Part shown: in pieces, positions 25,001-36,578 of the stretch | Layout: every line of letters starts with the position of its first letter | How positions within the stretch are numbered: the first letter of the stretch is position 1 | DNA from: Tubulanus polymorphus | Taxonomy: Eukaryota > Nemertea > Palaeonemertea > Tubulaniformes > Tubulanidae | Length of the DNA stretch: 64,000 nt | Assembly: GCF_964204645.1 (NCBI RefSeq) | Contig: NC_134027.1 | Coordinates: forward strand, 1,972,485 to 2,036,484 | Direction of reading: 5' to 3' | The notes under the pieces: model-generated | Databases searched by the model: none | Told to the model about the DNA's origin: nothing | What the model saw: only the letters and a program-made list of their open reading frames with translations | Program-made: the position numbers and the translations under genes

Positions 25001-26255
25001 GTATCCGCGAAGTCAGAAGCGTGTCGAAACTCCGCAAAACTAGAGGAGCAACTGAAACTCGCAGAACAAGAACACCACGAAAACCTTCTGATTTTACAAC
25101 GAGACAATGAACAAAAGGTTTGTATTTATTGATGAATTTTATTTATGTTTTACCAGTATTCAAAAACGTATATTCGATCAAATACTACGGATACATATTC
25201 CAGATGTTATACCTGCTATGCGAATTGAAGTCAGAAAAAAGTGCAATGAACAATCAATCTTCAGATGAAGCATTGAAAATGCGGTGTCAAATTCAGGTTC
25301 GTTTTATACAACTAGTTAAACAACTACCGGCTGCCCCTGGATGATATTTTTGAGATGAGGATTTCTTTGATCAAACTTTCAATCCGTATTTTAGGAAGAA
25401 GCGATCGAAAAACTGAAAGATTTACACGACGAATTACAGAAAAAAACAGCTGAATGTGAACTTCTTAAAAAGGTGGACATTCACGAAATCGCTGCATGTT
25501 AACTTTTCTACGAAGGTTCATTCATTGATAACTTAAATTTCTTAATTTCAGGAGAATATGTTAGCTAAATATCAAGGCAGGGCGCAGTTAATGCCAGTAG
25601 TTGCGCAGGAAGATGGCACTCCCCTTGTTGCTCCCAGAATGAAATTTATTCTTCCAGGTGTAAGTTACTTTCGCTAATTCAATTCACCTTTGTATCCATA
25701 CCATAAGTCAGTACTACTAACAAGTATTATTTATAAATTCCCAGCAATATTCAGTAGACTTTATTCAGGTTTCACGAGACCAATATATTTCCTTCAAGGC
25801 ATGCAGATTCAGGGCAGTTGGAATTGGAGTATGAAAATTGAAAAATATTTTATTCAGAGGGGGGCGCGTGTATATCTGGGACAAGCGTAGTCAACTATAT
25901 TATAGGAGAGTTGGTTTATGCATTGTTAGAATATCATATCCTTGAATGAATCTTTCAGAATGAGAATTCATCAGGTTTCTCAGGGGAAATGAATGTAGCA
26001 GATAGTCCACTAAACAACACATACAGCATCGATTCGCCGCTTACATCGACGTTTATCTGCGACGACAACGAAGAGAATATCAATCCGAACAACAATAAAC
26101 AATCATCAATAAAATCAGTTCCACGATTAGAACTGAGCGATGATGAATGCGATATGGTGACAGAATCGGCGCCAGAAAATACCGAATCAATATTAGGCGG
26201 ATTAGCGAAAACAACTCCACGTTTGGGACGATTTTTCTCTGAACCAGATTTATGA
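19002..26255 (+). CDS. KIF4: KIF4-type chromokinesin (kinesin-4 family)
   Basis: Plus-end microtubule motor of chromosome arms and the spindle midzone. There are 27 exons: 19002-19107, 19812-19937, 20019-20212, 20367-20456, 20590-20756, 20847-20941, 21023-21142, 21368-21543, 21879-22001, 22081-22217, 22478-22586, 22671-22721, 22948-23115, 23198-23301, 23378-23522, 23625-23735, 23826-23909, 24007-24117, 24209-24364, 24444-24538, 24662-24711, 24789-24871, 24947-25117, 25204-25296, 25395-25472, 25552-25659 and 25959-26255. The model is in frame, 1115 aa. The motor domain has its P-loop at 87-94 (GQTGSGKT), switch I NSQSSRSH and switch II DLAGSE. A long coiled coil follows, with KIF4 signatures ([30 protein letters not shown]). 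The tail ends [11 protein letters not shown]. No cysteine-rich cluster, which vertebrate KIF4 carries before its tail, is found. Confidence 0.95.
21116..21262 (+). repeat. 78-bp tandem duplication across a splice donor
   Basis: The 3' end of kinesin exon 7, its donor and the start of the intron (21116 to about 21183) are repeated with a 78-bp offset at 21194-21261, with only a few differences. The second copy carries an intact donor-like site (ttttacaaggtatat). Use of the second donor would bring an immediate in-frame TAA, so the first donor must be the functional one. Confidence 0.9.
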
Positions 26256-26685
26256 AAATTTAGTTCGAAGAAGCAGTTATTACCGGTACTGTAAATCATA
26301 AATAAACAAAATATTCATCCAGTAATACAGTGAACGTTGTACTTATTCTACACGTATAATATTGAAAATATAATAATAAACATCATTAAATTAAATACTG
26401 CAGAAACCCGCTTAATTCAGACCAGTGAAATTCAACCAGTTCATGAGAAATCGGGATTTAATAAACATATATTATATACTGGTAGATCTATCTTATTTAG
26501 ACTATAAATAAATATCCAGATAAGATCAAATCCATATTAAACTAATCTGACTTAAGCCGGTCTGATTGTACTTGGATTATTGCCATGCTTCATACATGTA
26601 TATCATTTGTCCTCAATGAATACTTATAATATAAGGAATGATACACGCTGAAGCTATTTCAAGTCTTATTTCATAAAAGATTGTG
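26256..26685. other. 3' regions of two convergent genes
   Basis: The interval lies between the stop of the KIF4-like gene (plus) and the stop of the carotenoid oxygenase gene (minus). A polyadenylation signal AATAAA at 26301-26306 fits the kinesin mRNA. No coding sequence is seen. Confidence 0.6.
26301..26306 (+). terminator. Polyadenylation signal of the KIF4-like gene
   Basis: AATAAA 45 bp after the stop codon of the kinesin gene, the first such hexamer downstream. Confidence 0.6.
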
Positions 26686-29600
26686 TCAGTTTTGTTTGAA
26701 CATTCCATGAAAATCTCGACCCAAGTGAAAATCAAAACATGCTCTTCCTAATTCCTCCAATGTTTTGGCATCGAGGACGAGAAGATATCCTTTTGTGTTT
26801 TCAAGGTTTGACCAGTCGAGTACCGAGGAGAGGAGTACACCTGAAATAAAACCACATTGCTCAAAAGCTATCTGAACACTTGAAAAACACAAAGAAATTA
26901 CTGTGAATTTGTTTAGATAAAGGATGGAGTATGGACTAACCATCATCTTCATCTGTAGCTCCAGGTCTTGGTACGAATACCACTTCTGATGGAGCTTCCT
27001 TCTCTTCATACCAGCTCTTAACTTCACGAGTTTCACTATCAACTTTTATGATCTATAAAACGTTCAACTGATGATATAATGAAATATTTCAATGTATTTT
27101 CAGTTATTTCATTGCAATCTTGTATGTTAACCTTGTTTGCCATCAGATTGTTGTTGGCAAATGAAATTCCATAAAAGTATCTGTATTTCGTTCCAAGGCA
27201 CGAATTATAGTTTATGGTCGGTAACTCAAAACCTAAAAAATAAGAGCAATCAGGGGGGTGGCTATCTCACTTGAATTAACCCAATACCGGTACCTGTTTA
27301 TGAAACTGGCCCCTGAATTGTATTACTACACGTATTATCATTTCTATTCCATGGATATATACGGTATTGATTAAGAATTCGTGAAAATTGATAAAGTGAC
27401 TAGTTTACTTGTGTTTTCATCAGTGAGAAGCTCGTGGGTACAAAATATGTCGGATCCTTTCTTAACAGCAGTAGCTTTAGATGTTCGTAAAGATACAAGA
27501 TTTTTTCCATTATCAACCTAGAAACAAAAAGAATTAAAGATACAAATGATTAAGACGTTGATAGAATTGCCCGAGACCATCAACTGCTCGGTACAGGATC
27601 CAGTTCTGCGAGTTAGAGTTAACTCCGAGTTAACTAAAATCAGTTCACTCTCAATGAGTAAACTGTGAAACTGAGTCTACTTATAATATACCAAGAAAAA
27701 ATTCTGTCTTTAAATTGTAACAAGTCAGTCATCTAGCAGTTAACTTTAAAGAGCCTTCGAGCAAAATGGCAGGACACTCGGGAGACTGTATGTTCAACAT
27801 ACCGTATTGTCCACTTTAAGAGGTAACACATATCTACGAGCTTGACTCATCTTTGTATCATCCCGTCCTTTTTTATTCAGCCCAACATCAAACATAATAT
27901 CACTATTATCATATCCAGATAAATCAATGATAAGATGATCTACAATGAAATTTACTATTGGTCATTTTTGATTTTTATGCAATAAAGTACCAAGATTTCA
28001 TTTAGCAAAACTATACTTACCATCTTCTTCATAAACATTGGTATGATGAAAAGTGAATAACTTATCAGTTACGTATCTCACTGTATCGATTTCAGCACCA
28101 GTTTTTCTATCAATAACACGAAATCGAGTCTGAAAGGAAAATGCAGCTGTGATAATAATAATTTTTTTTTAATAGATAAAATATACTGCATTCTCAAATA
28201 CAATTGTAGGACCTTGTATACTGTAATTAGTTTATTCAAATAGAGGATTAGTAAATAGTTTAGTAAATACTTGTACAAATAGATGAAAACAGTGCTTGAA
28301 AGTTTTACATACTGTTATGCAAAATAATTTCGGAAGTTATTTTAGATAATTCCTCTCTAGGGCTTAAAAATATGACACCTTGTTTCTCCTAATCAGCCGG
28401 GTAAGTTTTGTAAACTGCACGTAATTGGTATATTTCTATCTGCCAGCTGTGTTGTGGTTAGCCTGATCATGATTTTAAAAAAAAGTAATGTACAGGGTAG
28501 ATAGGCGGCCTGTCGGGTCAACTTTTAAGCTCAGTAGAATGGAGAAACAAGGCATAAATTTTTTTAAGCCTATGTTGTTTTCTTGATACCTGTGACACAA
28601 ACTGATTGGTAAAGTTTGTTATTTAATGTGCATAGTCTTCACTATTCTACAACACAAAATAAGATTCACAACAAAAATTTAGTATGAAAAGCGTGAAGCG
28701 TCAGTGAAAGGAACAGAAATTACTTTAAAAGAAGAAAATAACATTGTTAAAAAACAAAAAAAGGTGGTGTAAAATATATATAAAAAGTGTACTCACATAG
28801 TCTTCTTTATTCCAGTTTAAAAAGGATGAAAAATCCCAATTAAAGAATTTTTGTGTTGCTATCTTTAGGATGTTGATTGTTAAAGGCTGTTCAGTAACGA
28901 GATAATAATTCTCACTCATTCCAAAGCTGTGCATATATTTGGGATAGGTATTCTTAGCTATTGGTATTCGTGCAGTAACACTAGCTTTAGATAATGGTGC
29001 TGGACTTTCTCCTAAAATCAAAAATACATTTTAGCTGTCATAATCTTAGAATGATGTACCTGGGGTATGCAGTTGTATGACATACTGCACTATTAATGAA
29101 AAACAGTCTGAAATGTTTCCTTGAGCTAACAGTTCATTCAATAGAAGATATTCATAGAAGATAACTACCAGTGCTAGTTAATAGTCGAAACACAGAATAA
29201 AATATTAGCTTAAGGAAACTTTTCTGACTCTATTTTTCATTACAAGTGTAGGTTTTCATATAATCGTTACTTCATGTAGAGTTTTAAACCTGCAAGTGTC
29301 ATCAATGGTTTCACGATGACGAATGCAAATCATTTGAATTACCATTGTTGACTTTTTCAGACGGTGGAATTTTGAACAATGCATAATATACTTGACGTCC
29401 TTCCTGTGAAATTCCAATATTGTGTACAGTTCCATCTGACTCAATGTGAGGATGTGCAGTAGCTGTGTGTAAAACAGCTATATCCGATAGATTTACCTTT
29501 AAATAAAAATAAAATCACGACCCTTTATGTTTGTGCTATTGCAGAAGAGGAATTATCTTTCTCCTCTTTTGATTTGCCACATTAAGAAGTTTCTGCCAAT

Positions 29601-30860
29601 TCTTGCATCTCTGTGATGGCAGAAATATTCTTACAGAAAGATATTCCCGCCAATGGAGCACTATCAAAAAGCAATATTCTCTTTGAAAAAATGAGTGTGA
29701 AAGACAGATTTCTCTAATGCAAATCAACTCGGACCTCCCTTTTTTGTAAATTACCTTTGCAGGAGAGTCGAGTGTTTCCGGATCAATTTGTCGCAAAAAT
29801 TTCGTTTCAGTGGCGGCGTATAATTCATCGCTGATCGGATAAATATTCACTGACGTGTTATCAGTCGTTTCGGCTTTAGTAAATTTTGAAAAGAATCTAG
29901 AGAACGAAGAATCCTTAATTAAGCGAATTATTGTAATACAACCTTACCATAATCCTAACCCATACACAAACATATACATACACTATTCTCTATTTATTAA
30001 AGTTCATACCTTTGGAAAATATTCTTGCACGGATCAGGAAATGCTAAAGTACCGAATTCAGACACGACTATTCTATTAGCGGCCATGTTCTTCTTATAAG
30101 TGTCACTTTGTACAAATCGATTACGATAAGTGACCACGCCATTCTTTATTTGGAAATGATGTATCATAGCCAATCCATCGAATAAATGATTATATTTCGT
30201 GTCGCCGACCTCAAATTTTGCCGGACCATTCCTATACAAATTACCGTTCAACCAATTTGGAATCGACCCTAGAAATCACGAACAAGATTTGATGAAATCA
30301 TTAACAAAAACAATATTAGATGGCAAAAAGAATTCAAAAAGAAAATTAAGAAAGAATTGAAAAGAGTCCATTGAAAGTCCATCATATCTTAACGTAGTGA
30401 CATAAACATTTTGGGACTTATTTAACTTAGAACCAGAGCGAGAGGTATATCGCTATCATAACTGCTAATATTAGTTCAGAATCTCTTCAGTAAGCTTCTC
30501 CCTAAGCACTAATAAGTAAGTACTCCCCGTTTGGGGAGTGCCACAAACCAGCCTCTTACAGGACTAAGCTAAGGGCGAGTTCCACACTTTAGTGGTTTGT
30601 GAAAATATCCAATCTTGAAACCTTGAAATCTTATACCAAAGACTCGTTACTGACTAATCTTCACTTACAAGATCATAAACTTTAATAATCAAACCTTTTA
30701 TAGTTCCAATGCAAGGGGTTAGTTGTTCTTGAGATGGCATTTTGTATAGATCTTGAAGTGTCACTGGAAAACTAGATGACATTCTATCATTGACTGATAA
30801 TAGTCGATAAACTCCAATCCTTAATCGACTTGAACCACCTCTACTAATTGAACGTAACAT
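26686..30860 (-). CDS. Carotenoid cleavage oxygenase, BCO2-like, copy A
   Basis: Iron-dependent oxygenase of the BCO1/BCO2/RPE65 family, expected to cleave carotenoid double bonds. Eleven exons: 30860-30695, 30268-30010, 29896-29755, 29496-29343, 29011-28797, 28129-28021, 27939-27803, 27517-27409, 27232-27132, 27052-26941 and 26840-26686. In frame, 552 aa. The four iron-binding histidine motifs are intact: [37 protein letters not shown] and [27 protein letters not shown] is closer to BCO2 than to BCO1 or RPE65 as recalled. The first ~27 residues ([20 protein letters not shown]) are Arg/Ser-rich with no acidic residue, like a mitochondrial transit peptide; BCO2 is mitochondrial in vertebrates. 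It is the inverted duplicate of the gene starting at 32336, with the same exon layout. Substrate unknown. Confidence 0.94.
28378..28552. mobile_element. MITE with 12-bp terminal inverted repeats
   Basis: The termini ccttgtttctcc (28378-28389) and ggagaaacaagg (28541-28552) are perfect inverted repeats enclosing a ~150-bp body without coding capacity. A second, truncated copy is at 12393-12547. The element sits in an intron of the carotenoid oxygenase copy A. No convincing target-site duplication could be fixed by eye, so the transposase superfamily is unknown. Confidence 0.8.
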
Positions 30861-32335
30861 TTCTCAATCTGGTGTGAACAATCTGAAAAATAAATCATTG
30901 AAATTGATGATCAGCCTGACACAAGTTTAATTCCCACTTCCCAGTATCCTGATCTTATCTGAATTCCAGACGATGTTCGGTTCCCCTGAAATAAAAATGT
31001 TTTTTTATTATACAGGGAGACAGGGGTTGGTCATTGATACTGGTTTTATTCATTCACTATCAATTGTGACAAGTCCCTGTGGTAGTGTAGTCTGTCAAGT
31101 GTTTTAGTAGCCGTCGTTCCGGTTTGTAGGGACCCGGCGTAAACAACGTAACATTAAACAACGACTCCCTGCTTAGGACAATCCTAAAATTACAAAATTA
31201 TGGTAGTAGGTACCTAGGAGTTATCGAGGTCGAAACGTTTGTATCAGGGTCTAGTGGTTAACTGCTAAGCAAATGCAGATAAAATTCTCATGCGTAATGA
31301 ACACTGTTGATCTTTTGCGACGCAGTACCAAAAATAAACAACCTGGCGAAATTATGGGAGCCTGAAATGGTTTTTCTGGTGGAGTCTAAAATGCGGTTGA
31401 GGCTACCCGCTAAAAGGATATCCGAAAATCCGGCGGGATTACGAAATCGTTTTTAAACGGCCGCTTCAGACCGTTGAAAAAACAATACGTTTAAATTTCA
31501 TAATAGTCTATCCTGCTTTCGTGTTTACTACGTATCATCTGTAAATAATCCTATAGTCTGTAGTCACTGTTTGTTGAGGAGAATAAGAAAGCACAGAATG
31601 TATTGAATAAACTCAATTAATGAATTGATTTAGGTAGGCTGTTTTTGGGGCAATGAATGAATGAAAAACTTAGATTTCCTGGAAAATCTTTTTCGTCGTG
31701 ACTCTTCAGCTCCTGAATCATTGTTTATACAATCCACTATTGTCCCTGCAACTCTTGAATTGTTTCTTGAATCCAGGATTATTGTCTCTGAATCATTGTT
31801 TGATGGACATGGCTATAGTGTAGTTGAAATTCGTATTCGTGTTCCATCTTTCAAAAACCACTTTCACAAACGGCCGCCTCTAAGGCCGGCGGCTCTCATG
31901 GCATCTCGCCGTCCTGGTCCTCTTCTCCACCAGATTTACGTGACAAATGGTGCCAAATAGGCAAACCGCCTCTCCGACAACGGAGAGGTCCGTGATTGAG
32001 TCTCACCATAAAATTGTTTTAAAAGACAGTACCGGCGTGTGATTATTGCGACTTACTTTTGACGTCTTTCGGATTAGGCTAAACCACTATAGGCTATGGA
32101 ACAAAATCACATGGTAATAAATCATCACACGCGAAAGCCCTCGTCCGAGAGCTTAAGATCTACCCATTGTTAAAACGAATAATCAACAAAACATGACATA
32201 AACATTCATATACTAACAAATCAATCAAATCATATCCAGGCAAGAACTTGCTTTAACTTGGGGACCGGGGATTAGATCTGACTAACCATAAATATAGAAA
32301 CGACTAAAACGGTCGAATCATATTATACTAACACG
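30861..32335. other. Divergent promoter region of the two carotenoid oxygenases
   Basis: A 1475-bp interval separates the start codons of copy A (30860, minus) and copy B (32336, plus). It holds one arm of the fold-back element also found at 39632-39816 (here 31003-31086). Shared regulatory elements are possible, but none can be assigned. The open frame at 31661-31960 shows no recognisable domain and no splice context. Confidence 0.55.
31003..31086. mobile_element. Single arm of a fold-back element
   Basis: Matches the right arm of the 39632-39816 element almost base for base (ttggtcattgatactggttt, tattcattcactatcaattg). The opposite arm is absent, so this is a solo or truncated copy. Confidence 0.75.
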
Positions 32336-35204
32336 ATGGCTGATATAGAAACACTTCAGGATATCTATAAGATCCCGTCTTCAGAACGACTGTTACCCAG
32401 TACAGGCACTGTTAAAGGTTTGAAGTATTTTTCATTTACCTGTTATTCAATCTATTGTATCAAACGTTTAGAAAAAAACTAGTCGGAAGCGGAAGATTCA
32501 AAACCTGAAATAAATGTATCTGTTTTTCAGGTTCGATTCCAAATTGGTTGAATGGAAATTTATATAGAAATGGCCCTGCAAATTACGTAGTTGGCGACAC
32601 GAAATATAATCATTTATTCGATGGATTGGCTATGATACATCATTTCAAAATAAAGAATGGTGTCGTCACTTATCGTAATAGATTTGTACAAAGTGACGCT
32701 TATAAGAAGAACATGGCCGCTAATAGAATAGTCGTGTCTGAATTCGGTACTTTAGCATTTCCTGATCCGTGTAAAAATGCATTCCAAAGGTAAATGAAAT
32801 AGATGTTTGAATGGAGTGAATTAATAGTGGAAGTCTCAGCCTCATGCGACATATCATAGTGAGTGGATGAGTTAGAATTTTCTATTGTTTTCTAGATTCT
32901 TTGCAAGATTTACTCAAAGCGATGAAAAAACAGATAATACGTCAGTGAACATTTATCCGGTCGGTGATGAATTCTACGCTGCTTCCGAAACTAATTTCAT
33001 CAGAAAAATTGACTTAGAGACATTGGACTCACCGGCAAAAGTAATTGATACTCACGCAAATTCGGAATGCATAGGCTATTATTCGTCCGATCCCAGAAAA
33101 CTTTTCTTGACTAAATCAATCTGATCTTTTTTGCTTACGGTATATTCGACAATGATTTAGCTTTGTTCTTATTTAAAGGTAAATCTAACGGATATAGCTG
33201 TTTTACACACAGCTACAGCACATCCTCATATCGAATCGGATGGAACTGTTCACAATATTGGTATGTCACGAAGTTCGTCAAACACCAGTTATACAGTGGT
33301 AAAGATACCACCATCTGGCGGTGAAGGTAATGTTGTGCCACTACAATTCATTTTTAATACGATATGGAAGAATTGTTTCTGATCGTGTATATATGCATGT
33401 GTCATTATTTTCAGGGGAGGAAGGATCAACGACATTTTCAAAAGCCACCGTTGTTGCAACAATACCGGTATCTCAAAAGCTCTATCCCAAATATATGCAC
33501 AGTTTTGGCATGAGTGAAAATTATTATGTGTTAACTGAGCAACCACTGGCGTTCAATGTCATGAAAGCAGCAACGCGAAAACTATTCAATTTACCTTCTT
33601 CATCGCTTTTACGTTGGCACAGAAATACCTATGTATGTTTATCGAAATTCAATTTCATTTAACCGATGTGTCTTTTTGTGATTACGCATTCGATGAAATG
33701 GATTCATTTTGCTCATCTTTTTTGTCAGACTCGATTTCGTGTTATTGATAGAAGAACTGGTGCTGAAATTGACTCAGTCAGATACGTAACTGATAAATTA
33801 TTCGCTTTCCATCACGTCAATGTTTATGAAGAAGATGGTAGGTTTATTCATTCCACACTGTGTAGCGCTTTCTAATGCCAACAATCGATTATGATAAGAT
33901 AAACCCGTAATGTACAAACTTAAATGCAAAATTTATTGTTCAGAAATTGAAAATGGGGGACACGAAGTTTCGAACACTCTCTCTTTAAGGAAGTTATCAC
34001 CACGTGAAAGAATTACTAATACCGGGCTGTTGGTATAAAAACCTCCTGTTTTTAGTTCCCCTAGTTCGATTGATCCCGTATAAAATCTTCAATTTTTGAA
34101 AAATAAATTTTGTTCTTAGGTTTTGTACATATTCGATTTTTATCATAAAATCTAAGTTCTCCACGACGTCGTTTTACTGAGATATTCAGTTGTTTTAGAC
34201 TGTTTTACGGATTATTGTAGATCATCTAGTTGTTGATCTATGCGGATACGATGAAGGTAATATTTTTCTTAATTTGGAAATGGAAAGGAAACGAGTAGAT
34301 ATGGGGACCTGCACACGACCGAAGGCCCGCAGATACGTCTTGCCACTGAAAATGGTACGAACTATAATCTTAAAATAACAAAATCACATTCTCTCCATAT
34401 CAGTTTTAACAAACGATTCGCGTAGAGAATAACATTTAATTTATCATTTTAAACATTCGAGGTTGAAAATGGGAAGAATCTTGTGTCTTTACCAAACTCA
34501 AAGGCAACTGCTATAAGAGAAGGATCTGACATAATCCTCACTTACGAACTGTTAACCGACGAAGAAACATGTAAGCATGAATGTTGCTTTGATTGATAAG
34601 GCGTTGTACATCATTTGACATGATGTTTTCTTAATTAAAGTTTTAGAGTTCCCTGTGATCAATTATAAATTATGTTCTGGTAGAAAATACAGATATTTGT
34701 ATGGTTTAGCACTTGGCGAGGATCAAGTGCGGAACAAGGTAAATTAAAACGTGCGGTGAATTTACAAAAAAATGTGAGGAATTAGAGCATCGCTCCAAGT
34801 AGCGTAGTTTTAGAATATTTATTTCATCAGTGATATATATATCATAGATTGTAAAAGTTGATTGTGAAACTCGTGAAATTAAGAGCTGGTACGATGAAAA
34901 GAAATTTCCATCGGAAATGGTATTTGTACAGAGACCTGGAGCTACGGATGAAGATGATGGTTAGTCCACGATTCATCGTTTATCTAAACACATTTTCAAG
35001 TTTTCAGATAGCAAATAATTGTTTTATTTTCAATCACTGATTTTAGGTGTACTCCTCTCCTCGGTACTCGACTGGTCAAACCTCGAGAACACAAGAGGAT
35101 ATCTTCTCGTCCTCGATGCCAGAACATTGGAGGAATTAGGAAGAGCATGTTTCGATTTTCACTTGGGTCGAGATTTTCATGGGATGTTCAAACACGATTG
35201 TTGA
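32336..35204 (+). CDS. Carotenoid cleavage oxygenase, BCO2-like, copy B
   Basis: Paralogue of the gene at 26686-30860 in opposite orientation. Eleven exons: 32336-32417, 32531-32789, 32896-33040, 33179-33326, 33415-33632, 33729-33837, 34221-34354, 34462-34570, 34641-34738, 34848-34959 and 35047-35204. In frame, 523 aa. Exons 2, 6, 8 and 10 have the same lengths as in copy A (259, 109, 109 and 112 bp), showing a whole-gene duplication. All four iron-binding histidine motifs are intact ([45 protein letters not shown]). The start [20 protein letters not shown] lacks the basic leader of copy A, so this copy is predicted to be cytosolic. The acceptor of exon 9 (aaag at 34640) is weak but is the only one that keeps the frame. 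Substrate unknown. Confidence 0.94.
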
Positions 35205-36578
35205 TTGAAATCATTTAAAAATTGGTTAACGTTTAGAATGTTTAAAGAATGTATGCGTTGAAAAGTTTTCTGTCAAATGAAATTGAATAAAAACATGGTA
35301 CTTGTTCCGCAGCTGCTAGCCTAGCAATCTTTTTTATCTTTTTCGTCATAGTCGTGTGACACCGGGCGGTGGCGATGACGATGATGATTTACTTATTCCC
35401 ATCCATTCGTTGTCCAATGATTCGGGAATAGCCGGCACGATTGAACGTGAAATTGGAAATGTATTCTTTAAGTCATAAAAAAATCGAATTAATTACTATG
35501 CTCTAGGACTAGGTAACATTTTTGGACTTTGTTCCGGGAGTCATCGTCACTCACAACACGGAATAAGTAATCCATAAATAATGGTGATAACACTAACTGT
35601 ATCTAACCATATTTTTTAGATTCATATCATACTCTAAAATCTATTGATTCAGAAAAAAAACATTAATATAGATATTACCCATGGAAATATGTGGAGAATT
35701 TGCACTGAGCGCGGCCGCCGATGATTTGACATATTGCGGGGTTCGAACTCCTTGGAACGTGTGACGTCACGGGCTTTCAACCAAGTAAGGGATAGCTCCG
35801 AGAATATCCATAACAGGGCATCCACATATCGCGCCAGTGCTAGTAGACTGGTAACCGGTCTCCACGGGCAACCAGTCTACAGTGCCAGGGCCGAATATAG
35901 TAGAATTGAAATTGAATTGGTAGCAAGAACGGCTTCGCTTTTCAAGTAACGTTAGGCCTTACAAGTAACATTAGTAAATACTATTTCATCCTGGCCCAAA
36001 AGATATTTCGAAGCATATATTTATAATGTCATATTAAACTGCTGTAAGAAACTCCTGATAGCGAATGAATAAAACCGCTGATAATAACCAATTCAATTCA
36101 ATAAAGATTTATTGCTTCCGATTATGGGACAGACACGGCAAATAAAACAACCCAACCCCACAGAACCCTGGTGCAAACTATTTTTGACCCCGATATCATA
36201 GCTAAGTACTACATAAAAACATATATAGTACCAATAGGATACTGGGGTCGGGCCCCGCAGGCTCTGGTGCCCAACCCCAGGCCAGTAGGCCTATTCGGAA
36301 TACTATTTCGTCAAGTCCCCTGTGCTATTAGAATAGCAGATCGTCCAGTCCTGAGGAGAGTGGCTGGTTCGTAGCACTCCTTCTGTACGCACTGTGAGTT
36401 GAGCTCATGTCAACTGGCCACCGAATCCCACCTGTCGTCCTCTCAAGTTGAAATGGATGTCATCGTCTGAATACCAGATGATTTGCGCGGTTTCCGGGTT
36501 CCCTTTGGGAACAGCGGCTAGATATTAGACGACTACAAACATAGTTTGTAAAAATTTTTCTTAACACTTACAGTTTAA
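35205..36578. other. Intergenic interval with a SINE-like segment
   Basis: No gene is recognisable. AATAAA at 35286-35291 is the likely polyadenylation signal of copy B. A tRNA-like B box and a hairpin occur at 35703-35880. The short open frames at 35734-35949 and 36171-36374 show no domain and look incidental. Confidence 0.55.
35703..35900 (+). repeat. Possible tRNA-derived SINE
   Basis: ggttcgaactcc at 35740-35751 fits the pol III B box of a tRNA. A weak A-box-like stretch (ctgagcgcgg) lies about 35 bp upstream, a normal spacing. It is followed by a 10-bp stem (gtagactggt at 35843-35852, accagtctac at 35871-35880). Only one copy is in the window, so SINE status rests on the box motifs alone. 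Confidence 0.35.

Noticed and set aside
31661-31960. 99-codon plus-strand frame between the oxygenase genes
   Set aside because: No recognisable domain, no splice sites in register, composition like non-coding DNA.
26686-35204. RPE65 isomerase identity for the oxygenase pair
   Set aside because: Sequence around the first exons ([19 protein letters not shown]) is closer to BCO2; a tree would be needed to exclude other family members.
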